From Spirosoma luteum DSM 19990 (GTDB lineage Bacteria > Bacteroidota > Bacteroidia > Cytophagales > Spirosomataceae), in contig NZ_KB893255.1 in assembly GCF_000374065.1 (NCBI RefSeq), forward strand, positions 1-64,000: a DNA stretch of 64,000 bases, written 5' to 3'. Under the pieces are notes generated by a model. That model was given only the letters and a program-made list of their open reading frames with translations, did not search any database and was not told where the DNA came from. Positions 9,116-16,996 of this stretch are shown here, piece after piece; positions within the stretch are counted from its first letter, which is position 1, and each line of letters begins with the position of its first letter. A program made the position numbers and the translations under genes.

Positions 9116-9354
9116 AAACGCTCGATTCAATCGCTGTTTAGAAGCTGCGGGGTTGGACCAACCGGCAAAAAGAGAAATAACGGCCGTATATCGGTAGGTT
9201 TTGGCACTATTCATCTTCCATGGATACCGTCCCGCGTGCATACCCCATGTGTCCATGAGCGTGTTGCTGATCTGCCTGCGGTCAGCGTTCGCTGCGTAGA
9301 AAATGGGGCTGGTATACTTTTACTGCCGGACGAATAGCGCAACCAATAACTTCC

Positions 9355-10659
9355 ATGACCACCGCCCCCCTAACCAGCCCGGTCGAATCAACCCGCCTGA
9401 CACCCCTTCAGTACGCGGTCGTTTCCATCTGCTTTCTGATGAATATGCTCGATGGCATGGACGTGATGGTCATCTCCTACACGGCCACATCTATCGGAGC
9501 TGAGTGGGGTGTGGCCGCTCCGCAGTTCGGGATCGTTTTCAGCGCGGGCTTGCTGGGCATGGCCATTGGCGGTATGGGCCTCTCTCCCATCGCCGACCGC
9601 ATTGGCCGACGTGCCATGATCATCAGTTGCGCCGGCATCATGGGAGTGAGTATTGCTGCCACATCGCTTGTGCAATCCGTTGAGATGCTGGGGTTCATGC
9701 GCCTGATCAGCGGTCTGGGCATTGGCGGTATGCTGGCCAGTACCGCTACCATTACGGCCGAATATGCGCCGAAGAAAACGAAAGATTTCTGGGTTAGTCT
9801 CGTTGTAGCGGGCTACCCCGTCGGGGCTGTGTTATCGGGGCTGGTCTCGGCCAGTATCATTGCCGAGTCTGGCTGGCGAGCCGTTTTTCTGGTGGCGGGG
9901 TGCATCACGCTGCTTACCCTCCCGTTTGTATTGATCCTGCTGTCTGAATCGCTCGATTTTTTACTAAAGGCTCAGCCTGCCAACGCCCTGTTCCGCGCCA
10001 ATCGCATTCTTCGTCAGCTCAAACAGCCAACGATGACCGTCCTACCCGTTTTAGTAGACGATCATCAAGCTAAATCGTCCATCAACAAGCTATTGTCCAG
10101 CGCGCAGCGCATACCCACCTTCTGGCTCTGGACGGCCCTGTTCATGGTTTTTGCCACCCTTTATTTTCTAACGAGCTGGATTCCAAAATTGGCCTCCAAC
10201 ACGGGTTTATCCCTCGAACTGGCCATCTATTCCGGTACAATTTTCAACGTGGGTGCCTTCGTCGGAATCCTTACGCAGGGATACCTGTCCAGCCGGTTCG
10301 GGTTGCGCCGAACCATTTGTGGTTTTCTGATTGGCACGGCGGCTCTGATGGCGGGGTTTGGCTTTGTGAGCGGATCTTTCTGGACGCTGGTAATCCTGGG
10401 CCTGATCGGGTTCGGCGTTCAGGGCGGGTTCGTGGGTATGTATGCGGTAGCTGCCCGGCTGTATCCAACTCAAATCCGGGCAACGGGGGTGGGCTGGGCT
10501 ATGGGGCTGGGGCGGGTAGGTGCCATTGTCGGGCCACTCGTTGGTGGGGTGCTGATCGGATCGGGCTTCTCCATGTCACTGAGTTTTCTCTGCTTTGCGG
10601 CCCCCGTACTCATCAGCGGAATAGCCACGCTGCTGATTTCCTCCACTGACGTTTCCTGA
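9355..10659 (+). CDS. MFS transporter, aromatic acid:H+ symporter (AAHS) type
   Basis: A 434-residue protein with about 12 membrane segments. The first segment carries LDGMDVMVISY, the DGxD signature of AAHS carriers such as PcaK and BenK. The loop between segments 2 and 3 has the MFS motif PIADRIGRRA. Substrates of the family are benzoate-type acids, but no aromatic catabolic gene is nearby, so the substrate is unknown. It is monocistronic as far as can be seen. Confidence 0.85.
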   Translation: MTTAPLTSPVESTRLTPLQYAVVSICFLMNMLDGMDVMVISYTATSIGAEWGVAAPQFGIVFSAGLLGMAIGGMGLSPIADRIGRRAMIISCAGIMGVSIAATSLVQSVEMLGFMRLISGLGIGGMLASTATITAEYAPKKTKDFWVSLVVAGYPVGAVLSGLVSASIIAESGWRAVFLVAGCITLLTLPFVLILLSESLDFLLKAQPANALFRANRILRQLKQPTMTVLPVLVDDHQAKSSINKLLSSAQRIPTFWLWTALFMVFATLYFLTSWIPKLASNTGLSLELAIYSGTIFNVGAFVGILTQGYLSSRFGLRRTICGFLIGTAALMAGFGFVSGSFWTLVILGLIGFGVQGGFVGMYAVAARLYPTQIRATGVGWAMGLGRVGAIVGPLVGGVLIGSGFSMSLSFLCFAAPVLISGIATLLISSTDVS

Positions 10660-10745
10660 ATGAATTGAGTCTATTTTTACGAATTGACTCTAGTCCATCC
10701 GGAAAGTATAGCGAGCCTTGTACAGCACGTACCTCCACCACACCA

Positions 10746-11069
10746 ATGACTTCAATAACAAAGCAGGAATTAGATAAATACGAAGCCTTCGTTCGGCGTA
10801 TACCGGCAGTACAGGCAGAATTCGCGTCGATACCCATTTATTTTCCGAACGCCCGGTTCAGGAAATTACTTGACCCGTTTTTTGATGTAGCAAAACTGCT
10901 TATCGACTATGCCTATAGTCAGGGCTGGTATGACCTGAGTGACTATTACAAACTAATTGAAACGCCTACCCCAGACACAGGGCATCAGGAATACATATAT
11001 CTTTTTGAACATCACACCCAGTTTCTTGACATCATAGCTAGGTATAGAATCGAAAAAAATCTGGTATAA
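10746..11069 (+). CDS. hypothetical protein, 107 residues
   Basis: The ATG at 10746 is preferred; the same frame extends to 10665 but those residues look non-coding. The product is soluble, without signal peptide or membrane segments, and rich in aromatic residues (FFDVAKLLIDYAYSQGWYDL, then a Tyr-rich stretch). It appears mostly helical. It is not recognised. It lies 87 nt after the MFS gene and 29 nt before the esterase gene on the same strand, so cotranscription is possible. Confidence 0.55.
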   Translation: MTSITKQELDKYEAFVRRIPAVQAEFASIPIYFPNARFRKLLDPFFDVAKLLIDYAYSQGWYDLSDYYKLIETPTPDTGHQEYIYLFEHHTQFLDIIARYRIEKNLV

Positions 11070-11098
11070 ATCAATACAGTACTACTAAACAGAAATTT

Positions 11099-11929
11099 GT
11101 GAATACAATCCGTTTACTGGTCTCAGCAGCCCTTTTTGTACTCTACGGTCCGTCTTGCCTGGCGGCCAAAGTCGATACCGTATCCACGACCAGCGCATCG
11201 ATGAACAAGACGATTAAAGCGGTGGTCATCACGCCGGATTCGTACACAGCTGGCCAGGCATTGCCGGTGCTGTACCTGCTCCACGGCTACAGCGGTAGCT
11301 ATAGTGACTGGGTCAAAAAAGCGCCGGGAGTCAGTCAGCTGGCCGATACGTACCAGATGATCGTCGTTTGCGCGGATGGCAATTTCGGAAGCTGGTATTT
11401 CGACAGCCCAATCGATCCGGCATTTACCTACGAAACCTACGTGGCCAGTGAACTAGTTGACTGGATTGATAGCCATTACAAGACCATCAAAGACCGCACG
11501 GGTCGCGCTATCACGGGCCTGAGCATGGGCGGACACGGGGCGTTGTACCTGGCTTTCCGGCACCAGAACACCTTCGGGGCAGCGGGCAGTATGAGTGGCG
11601 GGGTCGATATCCGGCCGTTTCCCAACAACTGGGACATGGCCAAACGGCTGGGTACTTACGCCCAGTTTCCCGAACGCTGGGAGCAGAACACGGTCATTAA
11701 CCTGCTGCATCTGCTCACGCCCGGCGCCCTGTCGCTGATTATTGATTGCGGCACCGAGGATTTCTTTTTCCGGGTCAATAACAACCTGCATGAAAAGATG
11801 CTGGAGCGTAACATTGCCCACGATTACATTACCCGCCCCGGCGCGCACAACTGGGCGTACTGGTCCAACGCCATCAACTACCAGATGCTGTTTATGCGGC
11901 ACTATTTCAATAAACAAAGACGCGAGTAA
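11099..11929 (+). CDS. exported esterase of the esterase D / S-formylglutathione hydrolase type
   Basis: This 276-residue alpha/beta hydrolase starts with GTG and has a signal peptide (LLVSAALFVLYGPSCLAA). The oxyanion segment LLHGYSG, the nucleophile elbow GLSMGG, the acidic residue in DCGTEDFF and the histidine in GAHNWAYW form a complete catalytic triad. The family includes FrmB, mycolyltransferase-like esterases and feruloyl esterases (putative esterase family PF00756). Export and the xylanase about 8 kb away make a feruloyl or acetyl esterase plausible, but the substrate cannot be read from the sequence. Confidence 0.85.
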   Translation: MNTIRLLVSAALFVLYGPSCLAAKVDTVSTTSASMNKTIKAVVITPDSYTAGQALPVLYLLHGYSGSYSDWVKKAPGVSQLADTYQMIVVCADGNFGSWYFDSPIDPAFTYETYVASELVDWIDSHYKTIKDRTGRAITGLSMGGHGALYLAFRHQNTFGAAGSMSGGVDIRPFPNNWDMAKRLGTYAQFPERWEQNTVINLLHLLTPGALSLIIDCGTEDFFFRVNNNLHEKMLERNIAHDYITRPGAHNWAYWSNAINYQMLFMRHYFNKQRRE

Positions 11930-11943
11930 GCCTTCATACAGAT

Positions 11944-11971
11944 AATGCCCACCGATTGCTCAGTGGGCATT
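11944..11971. terminator. hairpin terminator between convergent genes
   Basis: AATGCCCAC (11944-11952) pairs perfectly with GTGGGCATT (11963-11971) around a 10-nt loop. It lies between the esterase gene (end 11929) and the nitroreductase gene (end 11996), which converge. The T-run is short. Confidence 0.65.
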
Positions 11972-11995
11972 ATGGCTTAAAACACATGGGCAACC

Positions 11996-12628
11996 TTACG
12001 CCAACTCAATAAATAAGTCTTTACGGGCGCGCCGAACTTTGGGGGCACTCGACAAAAAATCTTTAGTCGCATCCCGGTATCCCAATGCCAGCAAAGAAAC
12101 ACTGTGCAATCCCTTTGCCGGTAAGTCCAGCAGCGCATCGAGTGCTTCGGCATTGAATCCTTCCATCGGGGTAGCATCTACCTGCTCGGTAGCGGCCGCA
12201 ATCAGCGCCGAGCCTAAGGCAATATACGACTGACGGGCGGCCCAGTTATTTAGCTCTTCTTCCGTCTTGCTGAACAGATTCCCTTTTACCGAATCGGCAA
12301 AGGGGGTCAGCGATTCGACCGTAACACCCCGGGTTTCGGCAACGAGTTTCATATAGTCGTCAACCTGCGTGGCGTTCATTCCTGTCCAGGAAGCGAAAAC
12401 CAGTAAGTGAGACCCTTCTACCACCTGCGGCTGCGGGCAGGCCAGTTCATGGATTCTGCCTTTCAGTTCGTGGTTATCAATCACCAGCACGGTATAGGGC
12501 TGCAACCCCACCGATGAGGCCGACAGCCGAATTGCTTCCAGAATGGTGTCTATTTTTTCGGGCGATACGCGTTGCCCGTTCATTTTTTTGGCAGCGTAGC
12601 GCCAGTTCATTGCGTCAATTAATTCCAT
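11996..12628 (-). CDS. nitroreductase family NAD(P)H-dependent oxidoreductase
   Basis: The ATG at 12628 gives 210 residues; upstream in-frame codons overlap the DsbA-like gene in another frame and are not used. The start MELIDAMNWRYAAKKMNGQR is typical of NfsB-type flavin (FMN) nitroreductases, with RLSASSVGLQPY near residues 33-44 and ALGSALIAAATEQVDATPMEGF further on. It should reduce nitro- or quinone-type compounds using NAD(P)H. It is the last gene of a TetR - DsbA-like - nitroreductase unit, only 25 nt after the gene before it, and so is probably controlled by that TetR protein in response to a reactive compound. Confidence 0.9.
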   Translation of the reverse strand: MELIDAMNWRYAAKKMNGQRVSPEKIDTILEAIRLSASSVGLQPYTVLVIDNHELKGRIHELACPQPQVVEGSHLLVFASWTGMNATQVDDYMKLVAETRGVTVESLTPFADSVKGNLFSKTEEELNNWAARQSYIALGSALIAAATEQVDATPMEGFNAEALDALLDLPAKGLHSVSLLALGYRDATKDFLSSAPKVRRARKDLFIELA

Positions 12629-12653
12629 GGTTGTATTGCTTGTTTGATTGATT

Positions 12654-13358
12654 TTAACAGATTTCGCCGGGCGTACAGACTGGTCCCTCAGCGGATAGGT
12701 CGGTAACGGCCGGGTTCGCTTTTTCCCATTCCGACCAGGCCGTTTCCAGGGCACCCAAAAAGGTTTCGGGTTGTTGCGCGCCCGAAACCGCATACCGGCG
12801 GTCGAGCACAAAGAAGGGCACACCCCGTGCACCTACCTGTTGGGCTTCGTACACGTCCCGGTTTACGGCATCAGCATACTCGGCACTTTCCAGCATTTGC
12901 CGAACAGCGTCCGTCGACAGACCAATGTCGGTGCCCAGTTCGAGCAGTGTAGCGTGGTCGGAGGTATCGCGGCCTTCAGTAAAATAGGCTTTAAACAGGC
13001 GTTCTTCGGCTGCATCGCCCAGGCTGTGCTGCTTAGCCAGTTGAATCAGCCGGTGCGCATCGAAGGAGTTAGCCACAACGGCCTTATCGAAGTCGTAGGT
13101 CAGGCCTACTTCGCTGGCCATGCCCGTCACGTGGTCGTTCATGCGTTTGGCTTCGTCCAGACTCCAGCCTTTCACCTCGGCCAGGTACTGGTTAATGTTC
13201 TTACCCGGCTCCGTTTTCATATCAGGATTCAGCTGAAAGCTCTTCCAGACCACGTTTACCCGATCACGCTGGGCAAACTGACCGAGGGCGCTTTCGAATT
13301 TCCGTTTGCCGATATAGCAAAAAGGACACATCACATCACTCCAGATTTCTACATCCAT
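12654..13358 (-). CDS. DsbA family oxidoreductase, FrnE-like
   Basis: A 234-residue protein with no signal peptide, so it is cytoplasmic. The active-site CPFC lies at residues 11-14 in SDVMCPFCYIGKR, and the DSBA-like helical insertion follows (HRLIQLAKQHS, LFKAYFTEGRD). GVPFFVLD supplies the cis-proline loop. The C-terminus CTPGEIC carries two more cysteines, as in FrnE-type proteins that act in oxidative stress or as polyketide-associated isomerases. It is in an operon with the nitroreductase, behind an operator-like site shared with the TetR gene. Confidence 0.9.
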   Translation of the reverse strand: MDVEIWSDVMCPFCYIGKRKFESALGQFAQRDRVNVVWKSFQLNPDMKTEPGKNINQYLAEVKGWSLDEAKRMNDHVTGMASEVGLTYDFDKAVVANSFDAHRLIQLAKQHSLGDAAEERLFKAYFTEGRDTSDHATLLELGTDIGLSTDAVRQMLESAEYADAVNRDVYEAQQVGARGVPFFVLDRRYAVSGAQQPETFLGALETAWSEWEKANPAVTDLSAEGPVCTPGEIC

Positions 13359-13405
13359 CTTTATGTCGAATTAAGGTTGGTTTCAAATTTTTACACCGCT
13401 ATAAA

Positions 13406-13419
13406 TTATAACACTGTTA
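13406..13419. promoter_or_regulatory. candidate TetR operator upstream of DsbA-like gene
   Basis: TTATAACACTGTTA contains the near-palindrome TAACA-C-TGTTA and matches the site at 14059-14072 in 12 of 14 positions. It lies 48 nt upstream of the DsbA-like start, where a repressor would block the promoter. Two independent copies at the two promoters of one regulatory unit support the idea; binding is inferred. Confidence 0.5.
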
Positions 13420-13436
13420 GGATTAAAGTAAAAAAA

Positions 13437-14039
13437 TTAGCCGTTCAACGCGTTGATAAATCCACTGATGGCATCTTTCAGAACCAGTTTGCTCCACGGA
13501 TTAACCGTTTCATTCGGACCAGTCATCTGAATCGAAACCAGCCCGTGCAAAATGGATAGGTAGGTGTGGTATTTCAGGAAGGCATCCAGTTCTGGCTGGC
13601 TCCCCGCCCGAATTACTTCCTGAATAACGGCAAGTACGATGTCGGCGAAGGCCTGCATCTCAACCGTCCTCTTCACCTGTTCGCAGGCTGGTATACCCAG
13701 ACCGAACATAAGCTGGTAATATTCCTTGTGGGCAAAAGCAAAATTCCAGTACCCCTCCGCCATAGCTTCCAACTGCCGACTGGCATTCGTCTCACTGTTT
13801 CGTTGCTGCGTAATGGCTTCCGTCAGTAGCCGGAACCCTTCCTTCGTGAATTCGTGCAGAATAGCGTCTTTACTCTCGAAGTGAGTATAAATCACGGGAA
13901 CGCTGTACTCGATGGCATCGGCTATTTTGCGGATAGACAGCGCCTGCCAGCCTTCTGTGAGTACCACCTCCCAGGCGGCCTCCAAAATGCTGATTCTGAC
14001 TTCTGTTTTCTGCCGCTGCCGACGTTCAAGGATTCCCAT
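13437..14039 (-). CDS. TetR/AcrR family transcriptional regulator
   Basis: A 200-residue protein. The N-terminal helix-turn-helix covers about residues 15-62 (ILEAAWEVVLTEGWQALSIRKIADAI, then VPVIYTHFESKDAIL). The C-terminal ligand-binding part contains MAEGYWNFAFAHKEYYQLMFG, as in the WHG-type TetR C-terminal domain. It is the first gene of the tetR - dsbA-like - nitroreductase group on this strand and very likely represses its own gene and the two behind it through matching operator-like sites. Confidence 0.92.
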   Translation of the reverse strand: MGILERRQRQKTEVRISILEAAWEVVLTEGWQALSIRKIADAIEYSVPVIYTHFESKDAILHEFTKEGFRLLTEAITQQRNSETNASRQLEAMAEGYWNFAFAHKEYYQLMFGLGIPACEQVKRTVEMQAFADIVLAVIQEVIRAGSQPELDAFLKYHTYLSILHGLVSIQMTGPNETVNPWSKLVLKDAISGFINALNG

Positions 14040-14058
14040 GCGTTATATACGTTCTGTT

Positions 14059-14072
14059 TTATAACGGTGTTA
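14059..14072. promoter_or_regulatory. candidate TetR operator upstream of its own gene
   Basis: TTATAACGGTGTTA with the dyad TAAC-GGT-GTTA lies 20 nt upstream of the tetR ATG. It matches the site at 13406-13419 in 12 of 14 positions. This position suits autorepression. Confidence 0.5.
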
Positions 14073-14154
14073 ACTTTACTAATGGCTATAAAGTTCATCA
14101 GTAGAAATAAGCACATTGATGACGCATATGTGGAGGTCTATTGCTGACGCATGT

Positions 14155-14296
14155 GTAGAGACGCAATACCTTGCGTCTCATATGCCGGATGGTTTTTAGG
14201 GTTGACGATATAAATTGCTGACGCGCATGAGACGCAAGGTATTGCGTCTCTACAGGGCGGTTCCAAATCGTAGAGACGCAATACCTTGCGTCTCAT
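14155..14296. repeat. REP-like palindrome cluster downstream of type III res gene
   Basis: There are three 27-nt units in alternating orientation: 14155-14181 (+), 14227-14253 (-) and 14270-14296 (+). Each has a 9-bp stem GAGACGCAA/TTGCGTCTC with loop TACC, preceded by GTA and followed by AT. The spacer between units 1 and 2 carries CCGGATGG, a T-run and ATTGCTGACGC. The same architecture recurs at 18965-19331 next to the RAYT gene. The rest of 14040-14368 holds no gene. Confidence 0.92.
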
Positions 14297-14368
14297 GCGC
14301 GTCAGCCCCTTGCGTCAGCAATACCCCGTGTTTCTGAATTGACATTGTATATTGCCACCATCCGTTTC

Positions 14369-16996
14369 CTACAATTGGGCAACCAACTCTTTGGCCTCGC
14401 TGATGGTGTAGGTATTGTCCAGCCGGTTCGTTTCAAACACCATAAAATAACGGTACTGTCGGCCGGCCTGTTCGGCCCATTTCTGGCCCAGTCGGTTTTT
14501 GGCCGCGCTGTCGGAATTATCGCGGTCGTCGCCTTTGGTTTCCAGCACGATCAGTGTACCGTTTCGAGTGTAGAGCACGAAATCGGGGTAGTGGTTCGAC
14601 TTGAAGCCGTTGATGGCAAACCCTTTGCCCCGTCCTAAGTTCCGATGCCAGAACAACACGTTCGGGAGGGCTGCCAACTCGCTGATAATCCGCTCCTCGA
14701 AGCCATTCATGCTACCCTCCCGTTCGTACAATGACTTCCCCAGGGATTTCCCCAACTGGCCCGGCACAATCATTTTTTTGAAAACGAAGCCTTCTGCTAC
14801 GGTAATCTTCCCCACCGTCAGCAGTTTTTTAAACTGGCCTTCGGCGTAGTGATCGGCCAGTACCCGGATTTTCTTTTTGATTTTGTCGCGGTAGGTGTAC
14901 TCCCGTGCCAGCCAGTCTTTCAGGCGTTCGGCGTCGAAACTGCCCAGAATCCGTTCCAGATATTGCCTGATTTGCGGGTCGGGAATGGGGTACATGTCGC
15001 CAATGAGTTGCAGCATTCGGTGGGCCAGGTCCTTGATCTGACCCGCTTTGGGTTTGGCCAGAATGTATTCCACAAAGGCTTCCTTGACCTGGATGTTGTC
15101 GATTTGCAGGAAAACCGGGCGGTATTCGTTGCCCTGCGTCCGTTCCAGGTCAATTTTATACAGGTCCGTTTCGACAGTGTCCCACTCAATTTTGATGTCT
15201 TCTTCCGACAGCCGGAAGCCGTTCAACAGCACTTCCTGATTGAGCAACACGCGCCCGCCCTCACTGAACAGGCTCACCTGCGGAACGTCCAGATAAAATT
15301 GCGGCAACGTAAGCGTCTGGGCAATGGCCGCGTAATCGTCTTTCAGAAGGCTCTTTTTCACTTTATCGCCAAGTTCCTGCAACAGGGGCAAGGGTTCTTC
15401 GGATTCCTGCTGACTGATTTGTTTTTCGAACGCCTGATTTTTCTCTACTGCAAGCTGCGTAATAGCCGTCAAGGTCGGCGTCAGGGTAAGCGGTACGTCA
15501 TCCAGCGGAGCCGTTGGGTCGAACTGTATTTTCTCCGGCTCGATCTCGTCACTTACGGTATCCGCTTCTGGGAATAAAAAGCCCTGCAATGCCTGCGCGG
15601 TGCTTTTGGGTTCGTCTTCAACTTGCTCAGCCCTATAGTCGTTTCGACTGAAACCGGCAAACTCCAGCCCCCGGATAATGCTTTGCAGGGTTTCGGTGAA
15701 TTTGGCGGAAGCTGTCAATACATACGACACGTTCAGCAGGTCGTTCTGGTGACGCATGACGTAGGGCTGCCGCAATACCCGCCCCAGAATCTGCTCGATA
15801 TCAACCGCCGACGAGCGGTCGGCCAGCGACGCGAGGATGTAGGCAAATGGGCAATCCCAGCCCTCTTTCAGGGCGTTGACCGTGATGATGTAACGCACCG
15901 GGCATTTCGGACTCATCAGGTCAACGTCCTTAAGTTCGTTGATGCTGGCGGTCTTGATTTTGATCTGCGCTTCCGGAATTTTAAGTTTCAGCAGTTGCTG
16001 CTTCAGCTTCTCGAAGGTGGTATTGTCGTCGTTCGTTTTCGGCTGTGCCTGAAACAAGACGATGGGCCGGATGTACCGCCCACCCGCTTTCTGCTCGGCT
16101 TTGGCCAACTGCTCCAGTTGCCGTTGCAGGTTCAGCGCACTCTCCACCACCTGCGATTTTTCCTTGTGGTTGTAAGCAATGACCGGCAGCTTCACCATGT
16201 GCTCTTTCTTCAACTCGATGGCCGGTACGAAGCTGACGATGTTGGCATTTTTCTTGGGCGTGGCAGTCAGGTCGAGCACAAACGACGGGTTCAGGTTGCG
16301 GAGCATCTCCACGCTCAGGTCGCTCTCGGCATTGTGACTTTCATCGACCACCACCACCGGTGTCAGGCTCCGGATTACGTTGATGAGGGCCGTTTGGTCG
16401 GTGTCGGCCAGGACGTGGTCGCTGGTGTCCGCCTGATTGGCGAAGGGGGCCAGCGCGCCGTTTTCCTCGAATATTTTCCGGTCTTCTTTTTTGGTGGCTC
16501 GCAAACTGCCGAAACTCAGCACGAAAATGCTCAACTGCTGCTGCACCACCGCCGGACTGAAATTGGCACCCTGCAAGAGGTCTTTTTTCTGATAAACGGC
16601 CACCCGATGATTGAACAGGCTGTTTAGTTTCTGGCGGTAGGGATGGGCCGGATTGGTCAGGTTGCGCACCGTCTGGTCGAGCAGGTTGCTCCAGGGCACC
16701 AGCCAGACCACCGCTTTGGGCCGCTCGGTGGCAAAAGCATCGAACAGGGTGTGCAGGGCGTTTACGGCAATGAACGTTTTGCCGCCCGCCGTGGGCACTT
16801 TAATGCAGACGTGTGGAGTGCCGGGTACGTTGTTCTGGTAGGGCCGCATACCGGTATTGCTTAGCGGGTCGTAGTCGCCCACTTCGTCGCGCCAGTAGTG
16901 GTTGTAGGCTAAGTCATAGCGGTGGGTGCGCTGCACGTACTGCAAGTAGCGGTCGAGGTCGCGGAGAACACCCGCCTGATAGGGTTTCAGTTCCAT
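14369..16996 (-). CDS. res: type III restriction enzyme, Res subunit
   Basis: An 875-residue SF2 helicase-nuclease. Motif I is VPTAGGKT (K73) and motif II is DESH (D218-H221). TATPKK and the motif VI-like QILGRVLRQP follow. The C-terminal PD-(D/E)xK nuclease has D805 in HYPDFVLY and E819/K821 in VLETKGD. Together with Mod it should cleave DNA after ATP-dependent communication between two head-to-head unmethylated sites. Its ATG abuts the mod stop codon with no gap, so the pair is translationally coupled. No frameshift or internal stop is seen, so the enzyme looks intact. Confidence 0.95.
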   Translation of the reverse strand: MELKPYQAGVLRDLDRYLQYVQRTHRYDLAYNHYWRDEVGDYDPLSNTGMRPYQNNVPGTPHVCIKVPTAGGKTFIAVNALHTLFDAFATERPKAVVWLVPWSNLLDQTVRNLTNPAHPYRQKLNSLFNHRVAVYQKKDLLQGANFSPAVVQQQLSIFVLSFGSLRATKKEDRKIFEENGALAPFANQADTSDHVLADTDQTALINVIRSLTPVVVVDESHNAESDLSVEMLRNLNPSFVLDLTATPKKNANIVSFVPAIELKKEHMVKLPVIAYNHKEKSQVVESALNLQRQLEQLAKAEQKAGGRYIRPIVLFQAQPKTNDDNTTFEKLKQQLLKLKIPEAQIKIKTASINELKDVDLMSPKCPVRYIITVNALKEGWDCPFAYILASLADRSSAVDIEQILGRVLRQPYVMRHQNDLLNVSYVLTASAKFTETLQSIIRGLEFAGFSRNDYRAEQVEDEPKSTAQALQGFLFPEADTVSDEIEPEKIQFDPTAPLDDVPLTLTPTLTAITQLAVEKNQAFEKQISQQESEEPLPLLQELGDKVKKSLLKDDYAAIAQTLTLPQFYLDVPQVSLFSEGGRVLLNQEVLLNGFRLSEEDIKIEWDTVETDLYKIDLERTQGNEYRPVFLQIDNIQVKEAFVEYILAKPKAGQIKDLAHRMLQLIGDMYPIPDPQIRQYLERILGSFDAERLKDWLAREYTYRDKIKKKIRVLADHYAEGQFKKLLTVGKITVAEGFVFKKMIVPGQLGKSLGKSLYEREGSMNGFEERIISELAALPNVLFWHRNLGRGKGFAINGFKSNHYPDFVLYTRNGTLIVLETKGDDRDNSDSAAKNRLGQKWAEQAGRQYRYFMVFETNRLDNTYTISEAKELVAQL

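Noticed and set aside
12629-12832. 68-residue N-terminal extension of the nitroreductase
   Set aside because: It overlaps the DsbA-like gene in another frame; the family start MELIDAMNWRYAAKK lies at 12628.
14155-14296. Possible CRISPR array
   Set aside because: Repeats alternate in orientation, are self-complementary, have unequal and themselves conserved spacers, and no cas gene is present; they fit REP/BIME elements.
15623-16627. 334-residue open frame on the plus strand opposite res
   Set aside because: It lies wholly antisense to the well-supported Res helicase and has no family features; it is a by-product of codon use in res.
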